From an uncultured Bacteroides sp. (GTDB lineage: Bacteria > Bacteroidota > Bacteroidia > Bacteroidales > Bacteroidaceae): a DNA stretch of 64,000 nucleotides. The position numbers and the translations under genes are program-made. The DNA is taken from assembly GCA_900553815.1 (NCBI GenBank), contig USEY01000007.1, positions 14,100-78,099 of the forward strand. Direction: 5' to 3'. A model generated the notes under the pieces. That model ran no database searches, was not told the origin of the DNA, and was given only the letters and a program-made list of their open reading frames with translations. Shown piece after piece: positions 31,063 through 40,237 of the stretch (positions within the stretch are counted from its first letter, which is position 1; each line of letters starts with the position of its first letter).

Positions 31063-33012
31063 TTAATTAGCCATCACTTTGCGCACTACGGTGCTGCCAT
31101 CGGCTAGCCGAGCCTTGACAATGTACAGTCCGGGTTGGGGCACTGCAAACTGGAAACTGCCGTCGTGTGATTCTTTCTGCAACAACTGACCACTGGCCGA
31201 CAGGATTTCGACCACGCCTGCCTGAGCGGGACTGATGGTGAGGTTGCGACCGTCGGTAGTGATTTTCAACTTGGCATCGGCCTGTTGCTCTTCAATGCCT
31301 TCGGGGGTGCTGAAGTATGCGGCAATGCAGATGTGCTTCTCGTCAGGCATCGGGAAGGGGTCGAGCGTGTTTTGTTCAAAGAGCAGGTCGCTCTCATAAG
31401 GATTGCTTTGCATGTAGTCTACCTTGTAGACTCTAAGGCTTTGGAACGTGCAGTTTTCGCCCGGAGTTACTTTTACTTCGATTTCCGTGCCGGCAGTGGC
31501 CGTCTTGCGGTCGACGCTGATGCTGCCTGCTTCACACGAGAAGTTCAGGAACTGTGGCGAATCGTAAGAATTGTCCACTTTCACCGTCATCGTATGCAGG
31601 CATTTGTCGGTGAGTTGCGGGGTCTGCGAAGCTACGCTTTGCCATTCGGCGGGTTGAATATCCGGGAAGTTTTTCCAGGGCTTCAGGCAGATTTCGGCAG
31701 CCTGGTTGTTCAGCTTCTGCGTGAATTCATCTTTGCACATGTCAGCATAGGACATCAAGGTACTATTGGAGCTGCTTTCTGTTTCTTGGGTGTAGTAGCA
31801 GTTGGTGGCAGAAAAAGCAACAGCATCTTGTTGGATGTCAAAAGAATGAATGTTGGTAGCCGACAATTGGCCAATATTGTAACAGTTGTCTGCGCTGCCA
31901 CCGACTCCTGCTTGTACTATACGTCCGTTTTTGCCGCTTGCTGTTAGCTTGCCCAGGTTGGCCGAATTGACCACCAAAGAGCTGTTTACACAGATACCTC
32001 CCATTAAAATCTCGTTACTATAAAATTCTGGGCAGGAAACATCCGCGTTGAGATTTCCATAGTTCATGCAGTTGACAAGAAGATCTCCTGTTCCGGCAAT
32101 GCCACCCATGTAGCAGACAAAACCATTGTCAGCTGTATTGCTGACGTTTCCATAGTTGATGCATCCGTCGGCATAACTGTTGCCTGTTTCAAGGGAGGTA
32201 CTGCCCAAACGATAAGCTACACTGCCGGCAATGCCGCCCACATAGAGGTCGCGTCCAATGGATACGACTTCTCCCCTGTTTGTGCAGCGGTAGGCCTGTC
32301 CGCTGCCCAGCACACCGCCTATGCAGCTGCCATTCGTTCCGGTTACTTTTCCGGTATTCTCGCAATATTCCACGTAGCCCTGGCCCAGAATTCCGCCTGT
32401 ATAGCCTTCGGTGTAGCGGGTGGCGACGTCGATGCTGGCCGAACTGGTACAACGGCTCACGGTTTTTCCTTTGCCGCACACACCGCCTGTCGAAATGGAG
32501 TGATTCCATTGTTCATAGGGTAAGTTTGTTGTAAGCTGTACTTCGATGCTTCCTCCCTCCATGTGTAGGTTTTGAATCAGTCCCTTGCTCTCGCCAAACA
32601 GTCCTACCACCCATTCGCGGTCTTTGGACGCCAATTCGTTGTCGTCGATGTCAATCTGCATGTTGCTTACCGTGTGATTCTTGCCGTCGAAAGTACCATG
32701 GAAGGCTGTGGGGCGTAGTACTCCAGTATCGTCTAACTTCGTCTGGTCATTGTCGCCTATGGGCACCCATTCTTTGCCCGCAAGGTCAATGTCGGCAGTC
32801 AGTTCCACCACCTTATCTTCAAACAAGTCGGTGGCGTTGTTCACCAGGTAGGCCAGTCCGGCCAGCTGGCTTGCGGAGCTTATCGAGTAGGTTTCCACAT
32901 CTTTGTCATACCACGAAATGTCGTAGCAGCCCTCGTCTGTCCATTTACTCTGTGCTTGCAGGGCGGCAGTGGACAGTAGGAATAGTTCTAAACAGAATAA
33001 TGCCTTTTTCAT
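31063..33012 (-). CDS. GLUG-repeat surface protein with T9SS C-terminal sorting domain
   Basis: A 649-residue exported protein with a signal peptide (ALFCLELFLLSTAALQAQ). Residues about 45-400 form a beta-helix-like series with GLUG-type repeats (GLAYLVNN, VVGLFGES, STGGVCGKGK, YTGGILGQGY, CIGGVLGSGQ, YVGGIAGSVA, YMGGIAGTGD, MGGICVNSS). A beta domain follows. The last 70 residues (LTISPAQAGVVEILSASGQLL...QPGLYIVKARLADGSTVVRKVMAN) match the type A C-terminal domain that routes proteins through the type IX secretion system. The T9SS genes in this window (57484-63644) provide the matching machinery. GLUG proteins are often adhesins; the ligand is unknown. It follows exonuclease III by 57 bases without a visible promoter. 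Confidence 0.88.
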   Translation of the reverse strand: MKKALFCLELFLLSTAALQAQSKWTDEGCYDISWYDKDVETYSISSASQLAGLAYLVNNATDLFEDKVVELTADIDLAGKEWVPIGDNDQTKLDDTGVLRPTAFHGTFDGKNHTVSNMQIDIDDNELASKDREWVVGLFGESKGLIQNLHMEGGSIEVQLTTNLPYEQWNHSISTGGVCGKGKTVSRCTSSASIDVATRYTEGYTGGILGQGYVEYCENTGKVTGTNGSCIGGVLGSGQAYRCTNRGEVVSIGRDLYVGGIAGSVAYRLGSTSLETGNSYADGCINYGNVSNTADNGFVCYMGGIAGTGDLLVNCMNYGNLNADVSCPEFYSNEILMGGICVNSSLVVNSANLGKLTASGKNGRIVQAGVGGSADNCYNIGQLSATNIHSFDIQQDAVAFSATNCYYTQETESSSNSTLMSYADMCKDEFTQKLNNQAAEICLKPWKNFPDIQPAEWQSVASQTPQLTDKCLHTMTVKVDNSYDSPQFLNFSCEAGSISVDRKTATAGTEIEVKVTPGENCTFQSLRVYKVDYMQSNPYESDLLFEQNTLDPFPMPDEKHICIAAYFSTPEGIEEQQADAKLKITTDGRNLTISPAQAGVVEILSASGQLLQKESHDGSFQFAVPQPGLYIVKARLADGSTVVRKVMAN

Positions 33013-33069
33013 GTTGTATGTCTTTTAAAAATAATGTGTGTAGATGTCGTGACAGGAATGGCGTGCCGG

Positions 33070-33825
33070 TCAGAAGTTGATGTCCACCTCTACCGGGCAG
33101 TGGTCAGACCCGAAGATATCGGTGTGTATCTTGGCGTCGGCCAGTTTGTCGTCTATCCGTTTGGATGTCAGGAAGTAGTCGATGCGCCAGCCTGCGTTCT
33201 TCTCGCGCGCCTTGAAGCGGTAGGACCACCACGAGTAGATGCCCTCCTGCGTAGGGTAGAAGTGGCGGAAGGTGTCGGTGAAGCCCGATTGCAGCAGGGT
33301 GGTGAACTTGGCACGCTCTTCGTCGGTGAATCCGGCGTTGCGACGGTTCGTCTTGGGGTTCTTCAGGTCTATTTCCTGATGGGCCACGTTGAGGTCACCG
33401 CATACCACCACGGGCTTGCGGGCGTCGAGCTTCAGCAGGTAGTCGCGGAAGTCGTCTTCCCAGGTCATGCGGTAGTCCAGTCGGCGCAGCTCGTCCTGCG
33501 AGTTGGGCACGTAGACGGTGACCAGAAAGAAGTCGTCCATCTCCAGTGTGATGACGCGTCCTTCGCGGTCGTGATGTTCCATGTCAATGCCATAGCTGAC
33601 GTTGAGCGGCTGGTGGCGGGTATAGATGGCGGTGCCCGAGTAGCCTTTCTTCTCGGCGTAGTTCCAGTATGATTGATAACCCTCGAACTGCAGGTCGAGT
33701 TGTCCGGCCTGCATCTTGGTCTCTTGCAGGCAGAAAAAGTCGGCATCGAGCCGGCGGAATGCGTCGCTGAAGCCTTTCTCGTTGCATGCTCTCAGTCCGT
33801 TGACGTTCCAGGAAATGAATTTCAT
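33070..33825 (-). CDS. xth: Exodeoxyribonuclease III
   Basis: A 251-residue AP endonuclease/exonuclease III of usual length. The catalytic set is complete: WNVNGLR (Asn), FCLQETKMQ (metal Glu), YVPNSQDELRRLDYR, VVCGDLNVAHQEIDL (Asp and Asn), WWSYRFKAREKNAGWRIDYF and GSDHCPVEV (Asp-His). It repairs abasic sites in DNA and removes damaged 3' ends. I chose the second Met (MKFISWNVNGLR), the conserved start. Its promoter (33941-33972) leaves a leader of about 100 bases. Confidence 0.96.
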   Translation of the reverse strand: MKFISWNVNGLRACNEKGFSDAFRRLDADFFCLQETKMQAGQLDLQFEGYQSYWNYAEKKGYSGTAIYTRHQPLNVSYGIDMEHHDREGRVITLEMDDFFLVTVYVPNSQDELRRLDYRMTWEDDFRDYLLKLDARKPVVVCGDLNVAHQEIDLKNPKTNRRNAGFTDEERAKFTTLLQSGFTDTFRHFYPTQEGIYSWWSYRFKAREKNAGWRIDYFLTSKRIDDKLADAKIHTDIFGSDHCPVEVDINF

Positions 33826-33940
33826 CATTGTTCGTTCTTTTTAGTGTATAGGGGTTTCTAAATAGGTCCTGGCTGCTTGCTACCATATTGTCGGCCCTCA
33901 CGTTGGGTGTACGCTCAGGTGCAAACGACCATTTATCTAT

Positions 33941-33972
33941 CAAAAGTACGAAAAAAACGACTAAATATCCAA
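33941..33972 (-). promoter_or_regulatory. Probable promoter of exonuclease III
   Basis: TTG (33970-33972), a 21-base spacer and TACTTTTG (33941-33948) on the minus strand. Confidence 0.5.
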
Positions 33973-34086
33973 TTTTTTGTCATAGAAATGCGTTTTTCGC
34001 GTTCAGGCGGTAGCTGGCGGGGGATGGACATCGGAGTTTGGATGGCGAGGTGCGGAATGCTGTCAGTGTGGTAGTATACTTCCAGC

Positions 34087-34196
34087 GCGATAGCAGTTAA
34101 CTCCTAACGCGATAGCAGTCCACTCCTGACGTGATAGCAGTCCACTCCTGACGTGATAGCAGTTAACTCCTAACACGATAGCAGTTCACTACTATC
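34087..34196. repeat. 22-bp tandem dyad array C (GATAGCAGTNNACTCC family)
   Basis: Five exact 22-base units start at 34087, 34109, 34131, 34153 and 34175. The first four read GATAGCAGTTAACTCC or GATAGCAGTCCACTCC. The last is nearly symmetric (GATAGCAGTTCACTACTATC). A decayed copy (GTGGTAGTATACTTCC) precedes them from about 34067. It lies between the divergent exonuclease III and methyltransferase genes. The 33829-34395 gap otherwise holds only the exonuclease promoter. Confidence 0.92.
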
Positions 34197-34395
34197 AAGC
34201 AGGAGGCAAAGAGGTTGGTAAGACGGTCAGCATTCGGTCGCTTGCGGCTTGGGATGCGCCTTCTGTGGATGAATTCATTTCCTTAATTCTTCTTAATGGA
34301 TGGGATGTAAATCGTTTTTTATTAGTTAATTTGCACCAAATTAAGGATAAATATGCCCCGGCGGTTGGGGCTGTTTGCTTTTTTGTCGAAGATAG

Positions 34396-35304
34396 ATGAA
34401 TAAACTCACTATAAAAGCTTGTCCTCTGTGCGGAGGGACGCATCTGGAGCGGGCGCTGACCTGTGTCGACCACTATGCCACGGGCGAAGTGTTCCATTTG
34501 TGCCGCTGCAGCGAATGCGGATTTCTGTTTACGCAAGATTTTCCGGTGGAGGCCGAGATAGGGCGCTACTATGCCACCCCCGATTATATTTCCCACTCTG
34601 ACACGCGCAAGGGCGTGATGAACTCCGTGTACCATTGGGTCAGGGCCTATATGCTGGGCCGTAAGGCACGCCTGGTGATGCGTGAGGCTCACCGCAAGAC
34701 CGGACACCTGCTGGATATCGGCACGGGTACGGGCTATTTTCCGGCTACGATGAAACGTCGCGGCTGGACGGTGGAGGCTGTGGAGAAAAACGAGGGCGCC
34801 CGTCGCTTTGCTGCCGAGCACTTTGGGTTGGACGTAAGGCCCGAGGGTGAATTGCAGGGGATGAAGGCGGAGAGCTTCGACGTCATTACGCTGTGGCACG
34901 TGATGGAACATCTGGAACACTTGAACGAAACTTGGGAATTGCTGCACCGGCTGCTGATCGACAAGGGCGTACTGGTGGTGGCCGTGCCCAACTGTTCGTC
35001 GTACGACGCGCAGAAGTATGGCGCTTATTGGGCGGCCTACGACGTGCCGCGCCATCTGTGGCACTTCACGCCCAACACGATGCAACGCTTCGGTGCCCGA
35101 CACGGGTTCATCTTGGCCGAGCACTATCCCATGCCGTTCGATGCCTTCTATGTCTCCATGCTGACCGAGCGCCATTTGCACCACTCCTGTCCGTTCTTGC
35201 GCGGATTGCTGACGGGTACGCTGGCGTGGTTCAGCTCGCTGGTCAGGAAGGAACGTAGCAGCTCCATGATATATGTGTTCAGAAAGAAGTCGCCGCGGGC
35301 TTAG
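34396..35304 (+). CDS. Class I SAM-dependent methyltransferase with N-terminal zinc ribbon
   Basis: A 302-residue protein. The N-terminus has a CPLCGG...CRCSECGF zinc ribbon (residues 9-44). The SAM motif I is LLDIGTGTGYFPATMKRRGWTVEAVEKNEG (about 103-132), the post-motif TLWHVMEHLEHL includes the usual His-Glu-His pattern, and VVAVPNCSS is motif IV-like. Members in Bacteroidales lie upstream of ftsX, as here, so the gene may be part of the envelope cluster. The substrate is unknown. A long antisense open frame (34195-35976, minus) overlaps it and is a codon-bias shadow. Confidence 0.88.
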   Translation: MNKLTIKACPLCGGTHLERALTCVDHYATGEVFHLCRCSECGFLFTQDFPVEAEIGRYYATPDYISHSDTRKGVMNSVYHWVRAYMLGRKARLVMREAHRKTGHLLDIGTGTGYFPATMKRRGWTVEAVEKNEGARRFAAEHFGLDVRPEGELQGMKAESFDVITLWHVMEHLEHLNETWELLHRLLIDKGVLVVAVPNCSSYDAQKYGAYWAAYDVPRHLWHFTPNTMQRFGARHGFILAEHYPMPFDAFYVSMLTERHLHHSCPFLRGLLTGTLAWFSSLVRKERSSSMIYVFRKKSPRA

Positions 35305-35382
35305 GTCGGGTTGTGGATGCGGCCGGTGAGCGGTAAACGGAAATATTAAAGGAATAAGAACTGATAGAAAGTGATATAAGAG

Positions 35383-36264
35383 ATGGCGAGAAAGGTCAGA
35401 AACAATACGGTACCGGTGCTGGACATGCAGTTCATCACTTCTAGCATCAGCACTACGATGGTCCTGCTGCTGTTGGGGCTGGTGGTGTTCTTCGTGCTGG
35501 CGGCTCACAACCTGTCGGTCTATGTCAGGGAGAATATCAGCTTCTCGCTGGTGGTGGGCGACAATATGAAGGAAGCCGAAGTGCTGAAGCTGCGCAAGCG
35601 GTTGGCAGCAGAGCCTTTCGTCAAGGAGCTGGAGTACATCTCGAAAGAACAGGCGCTGAAGGAGCATACCGAGGCCATGGGCACCGACCCGCAGGAGTTT
35701 CTGGGCTATAATCCGTTCAAGGCGTCCATGGAGATAAAGCTTCACTCGCAGTATGCCAACTCCGACAGCATTGCACGCATTGAGAAGGTGCTGAAGCGAA
35801 ACTCCAACATTCAGGAGGTGCTCTATCGCAAGGAATTGATTGATGCAGTGAACGACAATATACGCAACATCAGCCTGTTGCTGCTGGGACTGGCGCTGGT
35901 GCTGGCGCTCATTTCTTTTGCGCTTATCAACAACACCATCCGGCTGGCTATTTATTCCAAGCGGTTCCTCATCCACACCATGAAGCTGGTGGGAGCCAAG
36001 TGGAGCTTCATCCGGCGGCCGTTCTTGCGGCGAAACTTCTGGGTGGGCATTTTGTCGGCATGTGTGGCCGACGGGTTGCTATGGGCAGGTGCTACGTGGC
36101 TGGTACGCTACGAGCCGGGGCTGGTCAGCGTGGTTACGCCTCAGGTCATGGTGGTGGTATCGTGTGCGGTGCTGGTATTTGGCGTGCTCATCACGTGGCT
36201 GTGCGCGTTGCTTTCCATCAACAAGTATCTGCGTATGAAAGCCGGGACGCTCTACTATATTTAG
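35383..36264 (+). CDS. ftsX: Cell-division protein FtsX (permease-like)
   Basis: A 293-residue protein with four transmembrane helices: one at residues 20-45 (ISTTMVLLLLGLVVFFVLAA), then the periplasmic ECD (FSLVVGDNMKEAEVLKLRKRLAAEPFVKELEYISKEQALKEH) and three C-terminal helices with the conserved NNTIRLAIYSKRFLIHTMKLVGAKWSFIRRPFLRR. FtsX works with the ATPase FtsE to activate peptidoglycan hydrolases at the septum. ftsE is not in this window. It starts the conserved order ftsX-DUF3098-uppP-truB-queA. Confidence 0.93.
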   Translation: MARKVRNNTVPVLDMQFITSSISTTMVLLLLGLVVFFVLAAHNLSVYVRENISFSLVVGDNMKEAEVLKLRKRLAAEPFVKELEYISKEQALKEHTEAMGTDPQEFLGYNPFKASMEIKLHSQYANSDSIARIEKVLKRNSNIQEVLYRKELIDAVNDNIRNISLLLLGLALVLALISFALINNTIRLAIYSKRFLIHTMKLVGAKWSFIRRPFLRRNFWVGILSACVADGLLWAGATWLVRYEPGLVSVVTPQVMVVVSCAVLVFGVLITWLCALLSINKYLRMKAGTLYYI

Positions 36265-36340
36265 TGGAGAGTTGAGAAGTGAGAGTGGAAAGTTGAGAGT
36301 TGAAAGTGGAGGGTTGTGAGTTGAGAGTGAGGGGCGTTTA
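36263..36340. repeat. Degenerate heptamer repeat (GTTGAGA-type) after ftsX
   Basis: The spacer between ftsX and DUF3098 repeats the words GAGAGTTGAGA, GTGAGAGTGGAAAGTTGAGAG, TTGAAAGTGGAGG and TTGAGAGTGAG at roughly 7- to 14-base intervals. It is non-coding and resembles the simple spacer repeats elsewhere in the window. Confidence 0.55.
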
Positions 36341-36373
36341 TAATTGAAATTAATCATACATACCAAATAGATA

Positions 36374-36607
36374 ATGAATAACAAAGAGAAATTTGCTTTC
36401 GACAAGGTTAATTTCCTGCTGATAGCCATCGGCATGGTGGTGGTGATAGTAGGTTTTTTGCTGATGAGTGGCCCGTCGTCGTCGGTGACGCATTTTGAGC
36501 CGGATATCTTCAGTGTGCGACGTATCAAGGTGGCGCCGATAGTTTGCCTGCTGGGCTTCGTGTTTATGATATATGCGGTGGTTCGCAAGCCGAAAGACCA
36601 ACACTAA
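36374..36607 (+). CDS. DUF3098 small membrane protein
   Basis: A 77-residue protein with two helices (VNFLLIAIGMVVVIVGFLLMSG and IVCLLGFVFMIYAVV) and an intervening segment HFEPDIFSVRRIKVAP that is characteristic of DUF3098. It is conserved between ftsX and uppP in Bacteroidetes. A role in envelope growth is suggested by this position, but the function is unproven. uppP begins 21 bases downstream. Confidence 0.9.
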   Translation: MNNKEKFAFDKVNFLLIAIGMVVVIVGFLLMSGPSSSVTHFEPDIFSVRRIKVAPIVCLLGFVFMIYAVVRKPKDQH

Positions 36608-36628
36608 TACTTCAAGTAATAACGATTT

Positions 36629-37483
36629 ATGGGAGATCTGTCTATATTTGAGGCAATCATCATTGCTATAGTAGAGGGACTTACAGAGTTCCTTCCGGTA
36701 TCTTCTACCGGTCACATGATTATCACGCAGAATGTACTGGGCGTAGAAAGTACAGAGTTTGTCAAGGCATTTACGGTTATCATACAGTTTGGTGCCATCC
36801 TGTCGGTGGTTTGCCTGTACTGGAAGCGTTTCTTCCGTCTGAACCGTAAGCCGGCTCCTGCCAATGCTTCTGGTTTAAAATTGTTTCTGCATAAATTTGA
36901 TTTTTATTGGAAACTGTTGGTAGCTTTTATTCCTGCGGCTGTACTTGGCTTTTTGTTCAGCGATACCATTGATTCCATGCTTGAGAGTGTGGTAATAGTT
37001 GCAGTAATGTTGGTTATTGGTGGCGTGTTCATGCTGTATTGCGACCGTATATTCTCTAAAGGTAGTGACAAAACTGAGCTGACTGAGAAGCGGGCTTTCT
37101 TCATTGGCTTGTTTCAATGTATAGCCATGATTCCAGGAGTATCACGCTCCATGGCTACGATTGTCGGCGGTATGGCGCAAAAACTGACCCGTAAAGACGC
37201 TGCTGAGTTTTCTTTTTTCCTGGCAGTGCCTACTATGTTTGCAGCTACAGCCTACAAGATGCTGAAGCTGTTTATGGACGGTGGTATGGAAATTATCATG
37301 AACAACCTGACAGCTCTGATTATTGGCAACGTGGTGGCATTTATCGTTGCGCTGCTTGCCATTAAGTTTTTCATCAGTTTTGTTACTAAATATGGCTTCA
37401 AGGCATTTGGTTGGTATCGCATCATTGTGGGCGGTGTCATCCTTGTCATGCTGTTAATGGGCTATAGCCTCGAAATATCTTGA
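36629..37483 (+). CDS. uppP: Undecaprenyl-diphosphatase UppP (BacA)
   Basis: A 284-residue polytopic enzyme that dephosphorylates undecaprenyl pyrophosphate to recycle the lipid carrier of peptidoglycan synthesis. The two signature segments are present: [17 protein letters not shown] (residues 13-29) and [14 protein letters not shown] near residue 170. About eight transmembrane helices are visible. The coding sequence is AT-richer than its neighbours ftsX and truB. truB starts 5 bases after its stop. Confidence 0.96.
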   Translation: MGDLSIFEAIIIAIVEGLTEFLPVSSTGHMIITQNVLGVESTEFVKAFTVIIQFGAILSVVCLYWKRFFRLNRKPAPANASGLKLFLHKFDFYWKLLVAFIPAAVLGFLFSDTIDSMLESVVIVAVMLVIGGVFMLYCDRIFSKGSDKTELTEKRAFFIGLFQCIAMIPGVSRSMATIVGGMAQKLTRKDAAEFSFFLAVPTMFAATAYKMLKLFMDGGMEIIMNNLTALIIGNVVAFIVALLAIKFFISFVTKYGFKAFGWYRIIVGGVILVMLLMGYSLEIS

Positions 37484-37488
37484 TTTAA

Positions 37489-38205
37489 ATGAATTTTAAA
37501 GAAGGAGAAATACTATACTTTAACAAGCCGCTGGGCTGGACGTCCTTCAAGGTCGTGGGCCACGCGCGCTATCATATCTGCCGCCGCCTGGGTGTCAAGA
37601 AACTGAAGGTAGGCCACGCTGGTACGCTCGACCCGTTGGCCACTGGCGTCATGATAGTGTGCACCGGCAAGGCAACCAAGCGCATTGAAGAACTTCAGGC
37701 CCACACCAAGGAATACGTGGCCACCTTGCGCCTGGGAGCAACCACCCCGTCCTTCGACCTGGAGCACGAAATAGATGCCTACTATCCTACCGAACACATC
37801 ACCCGTGAGCTGGTGGAAGAGGTGCTCAAGCAGTTTGTAGGACAGATTGAGCAAGTGCCCCCCGCTTTCTCGGCCTGCATGGTCAACGGCAAGCGCGCCT
37901 ACGACCTGGCCCGAAAAGGTGAGGAAGTGGAGCTGAAGCCCAAGACACTGGTGATAGACGAAATAGAACTGCTGGAATGCAACCTGCCCGAAGAAATCAA
38001 AATCAGGGTAGTGTGCAGCAAAGGAACCTATATCCGGGCACTGGCGCGCGACATCGGTCAGGCATTGGGCAGCGGCGCACACCTCACCGCTTTGGAACGC
38101 ACCCGCGTGGGCAATGTCCGCGTGGAAGATTGCCTTAACCCCCTCGACTTCCGTGACTGGATTGATAAGCAGCCGGTAGAGACCGGCGACGAAGAAGCGG
38201 ACTGA
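37489..38205 (+). CDS. truB: tRNA pseudouridine(55) synthase TruB
   Basis: A 238-residue enzyme that converts uridine 55 of tRNA to pseudouridine. Motifs include [13 protein letters not shown], the catalytic region [15 protein letters not shown] (nucleophile Asp), [17 protein letters not shown] and [17 protein letters not shown]. The length is in the short, PUA-poor range usual in Bacteroidetes. Its composition is GC-rich, and it is tightly coupled to uppP. Confidence 0.97.
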   Translation: MNFKEGEILYFNKPLGWTSFKVVGHARYHICRRLGVKKLKVGHAGTLDPLATGVMIVCTGKATKRIEELQAHTKEYVATLRLGATTPSFDLEHEIDAYYPTEHITRELVEEVLKQFVGQIEQVPPAFSACMVNGKRAYDLARKGEEVELKPKTLVIDEIELLECNLPEEIKIRVVCSKGTYIRALARDIGQALGSGAHLTALERTRVGNVRVEDCLNPLDFRDWIDKQPVETGDEEAD

Positions 38206-38269
38206 CGCCGTCCTCCCTTCGACGTTTTCACAGATAGAATTAACACAGAGAACTCAAAAAAAGAATAAC

Positions 38270-39328
38270 ATGAAACTCTCACAATTCAAATTCAAGCTTC
38301 CCGAAGACAGGATAGCCATGCACCCCACGAAGTTTCGCGACGAATGCCGCCTGATGGTACTTCATCGCAAGACCGGAGAGATAGAACACAAAGTATTCAA
38401 GGACATACTCGAGTATTTTGACGACAAGGACGTGTTTATCTTCAACGACACTAAGGTTTTCCCTGCCCGTCTCTACGGCAACAAGGAAAAGACCGGTGCC
38501 CGCATTGAGGTATTCCTCCTGCGCGAGCTCAACGAAGAACTGCGCCTCTGGGACGTGCTGGTAGACCCTGCCCGCAAGATACGTATCGGCAATAAACTCT
38601 ACTTCGGCGAAGACGATTCGATGGTGGCCGAAGTGATTGACAACACTACCTCGCGCGGACGTACACTACGCTTCCTCTACGACGGCCCTCACGATGAGTT
38701 CAAGAAGGCACTCTATGCCCTGGGCGAGACACCGCTGCCCCACAGCATCATCAACCGCCCTGTAGAGCCGGAAGACGAAGAGCGCTTCCAGTCCATCTTT
38801 GCCCGCCACGAAGGAGCTGTCACCGCTCCTACGGCCAACCTCCACTTCAGCCGCGAACTGATGAAGCGCATGGAGATTAAGGGCATTGACTTTGCCTACA
38901 TCACCTTGCATGCCGGACTTGGAAACTTCCGTGAGATTGACGTGGAAGACCTGACCAAGCACAAGACCGACTCCGAGCAGATGTTTGTCACCGAGGAAAC
39001 TGTTCGTCGTGTCAATCAGGCTAAGGACGAGCGCAAGCAAGTGTGTGCCGTAGGTACCACCGTGATGCGTGCCATCGAGACCGCTGTCAGCACCGACGGT
39101 CACCTGAAGGAGTATGAAGGCTGGACCAACAAGTTCATCTTCCCGCCATACGACTTCACCGTTGCCACTTCTATGGTGTCCAACTTCCACATGCCGCTCT
39201 CTACGCTCCTTATGATTGTGGCAGCCTTTGGCGGCTATGAGCAGGTGATGAACGCCTATGACGTGGCTCTGAAGGAAGGCTACAGCTTCGGAACCTACGG
39301 CGACGCCATGCTGATAACAGACAAGTAA
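38270..39328 (+). CDS. queA: S-adenosylmethionine:tRNA ribosyltransferase-isomerase QueA
   Basis: A 352-residue enzyme of queuosine biosynthesis that moves the ribosyl group of SAM to 7-aminomethyl-deazaguanine in tRNA. Conserved blocks are [113 protein letters not shown] and [13 protein letters not shown]. It is full-length and followed by the inverted-repeat element that leads into folK. Confidence 0.97.
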   Translation: MKLSQFKFKLPEDRIAMHPTKFRDECRLMVLHRKTGEIEHKVFKDILEYFDDKDVFIFNDTKVFPARLYGNKEKTGARIEVFLLRELNEELRLWDVLVDPARKIRIGNKLYFGEDDSMVAEVIDNTTSRGRTLRFLYDGPHDEFKKALYALGETPLPHSIINRPVEPEDEERFQSIFARHEGAVTAPTANLHFSRELMKRMEIKGIDFAYITLHAGLGNFREIDVEDLTKHKTDSEQMFVTEETVRRVNQAKDERKQVCAVGTTVMRAIETAVSTDGHLKEYEGWTNKFIFPPYDFTVATSMVSNFHMPLSTLLMIVAAFGGYEQVMNAYDVALKEGYSFGTYGDAMLITDK

Positions 39329-39338
39329 AACCGTTTTT

Positions 39339-39439
39339 AATGAAGGGCAAAGAATGAAGCATGAAGGATTAACCCCAAGGCAGGGAGAACAAACCGGCGT
39401 AGGAGAGGATTCTTCATGCTGCATTCCCCATTCTTCATT
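39339..39439. repeat. Inverted-repeat element (AATGAAG...CTTCATT) between queA and folK
   Basis: The left arm (39339-39370, opening AATGAAGGGCAAAGAATGAA) and the right arm (ending CATTCTTCATT at 39439) are imperfect inverse copies of about 30 bases with a loop of roughly 35 bases. The right arm, read on the minus strand, opens AATGAAGAATGGGGAATGCA. That is closely the same as the segment inside mnmD at 40473-40504. The folK start codon at 39354 lies within the left arm. Confidence 0.7.
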
Positions 39440-39908
39440 TACTTATTATCTGGGCCTCGGCACCAACCTGGGCGACAAGGCCGGCAACCTGAGGGCTGCC
39501 GTGTCCAAGATAGAAGAGCGGATAGGGAAGGTCGTTTCCCTGTCCGCTTTTTATGCTACAGAACCATGGGGTTTCCACTCCGAAAACAGCTTTCTGAATG
39601 CTGCCTGCTGTCTGCTGACCTCCTTACCTCCGCGTCAGGTGCTCGGATTGACGCAGGAAGTGGAGCGCGACATGGGCCGCATGCTCAAGTCGAAGGACGG
39701 CGTCTATCACGACCGGCTCATCGACATCGACCTGCTCCTCTGCCTGGCTCCCGACGGTACTCCCGTACTGATAGACGAGCCCGACCTGAAACTGCCCCAT
39801 CCGCTGATGCACCTGCGCGATTTTGTGATGCGCCCGCTGGCTGAGATTGCTCCCGACGTTCTCCATCCGCTGCTGGGCAAAAGACTGCGCGACATTCCCT
39901 GTCCCTAA
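39354..39908 (+). CDS. folK: 2-amino-4-hydroxy-6-hydroxymethyldihydropteridine pyrophosphokinase FolK
   Basis: FolK transfers pyrophosphate from ATP to the pterin precursor in folate synthesis. The core is complete: YYLGLGTNLGDKAGNLRAAV, SAFYATEPWGF, FLNAACCLLTSLPPRQVLGLTQEVERDMGR, the DRLIDIDLLL metal-binding Asp pair and DLKLPHPLMHLRDFVMRPL. The usual N-terminus would begin near YYLGLGTN (base 39444). The first 30 residues are encoded by the inverted-repeat element, including SSCCIPHSSF, so the start is uncertain. No other in-frame ATG lies nearer the core. Confidence 0.88.
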   Translation: MKHEGLTPRQGEQTGVGEDSSCCIPHSSFTYYLGLGTNLGDKAGNLRAAVSKIEERIGKVVSLSAFYATEPWGFHSENSFLNAACCLLTSLPPRQVLGLTQEVERDMGRMLKSKDGVYHDRLIDIDLLLCLAPDGTPVLIDEPDLKLPHPLMHLRDFVMRPLAEIAPDVLHPLLGKRLRDIPCP

Positions 39909-40043
39909 ACTTCGAGCCGACACGCACATCCCTGCTGTGCCCTTCTCATCCTTATATCCTTGGCAATTAATGCTTTCCTGATGTTAGTCAGTGGCTTTTG
40001 CGGTAGCCACCGATAGCTTCTGCATGAGTCGTAGTCCCTCCTT

Positions 40044-40153
40044 TTGTTAGTAGTTAACTTCTCGTTTGATAGCAGTGTACTCCTCTCGTGATAGCAGTGC
40101 ACTCCCAACGCGATAGTAGTTAACTCCTCACACGATAGCAGTTAACTGCTATC
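40044..40153. repeat. 22-bp tandem dyad array D (GATAGCAGTNNACTCC family)
   Basis: Five exact 22-base units start at 40044, 40066, 40088, 40110 and 40132. The last is fully symmetric (GATAGCAGTTAACTGCTATC at 40134-40153). Core dinucleotides vary (TA, GT, GC, TA, TA), but AGT..ACT is kept. It lies between convergent folK and mnmD. The 39909-40237 gap holds nothing else. Confidence 0.92.
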
Positions 40154-40237
40154 ACACCCCTCTCAGAAGGGGTTCTGGCAAGGGGTGAAAGTGGAGAATG
40201 AAGTGGCGGGAGAAGTGGGTTGAGGCCGGTGTGAGAC

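Noticed and set aside
34195..35976. A 593-codon open frame on the minus strand
   Set aside because: It overlaps the methyltransferase and ftsX genes, is rich in His and Gln without any domain, and arises from codon bias in the antisense strand. The plus-strand genes are clearly real.
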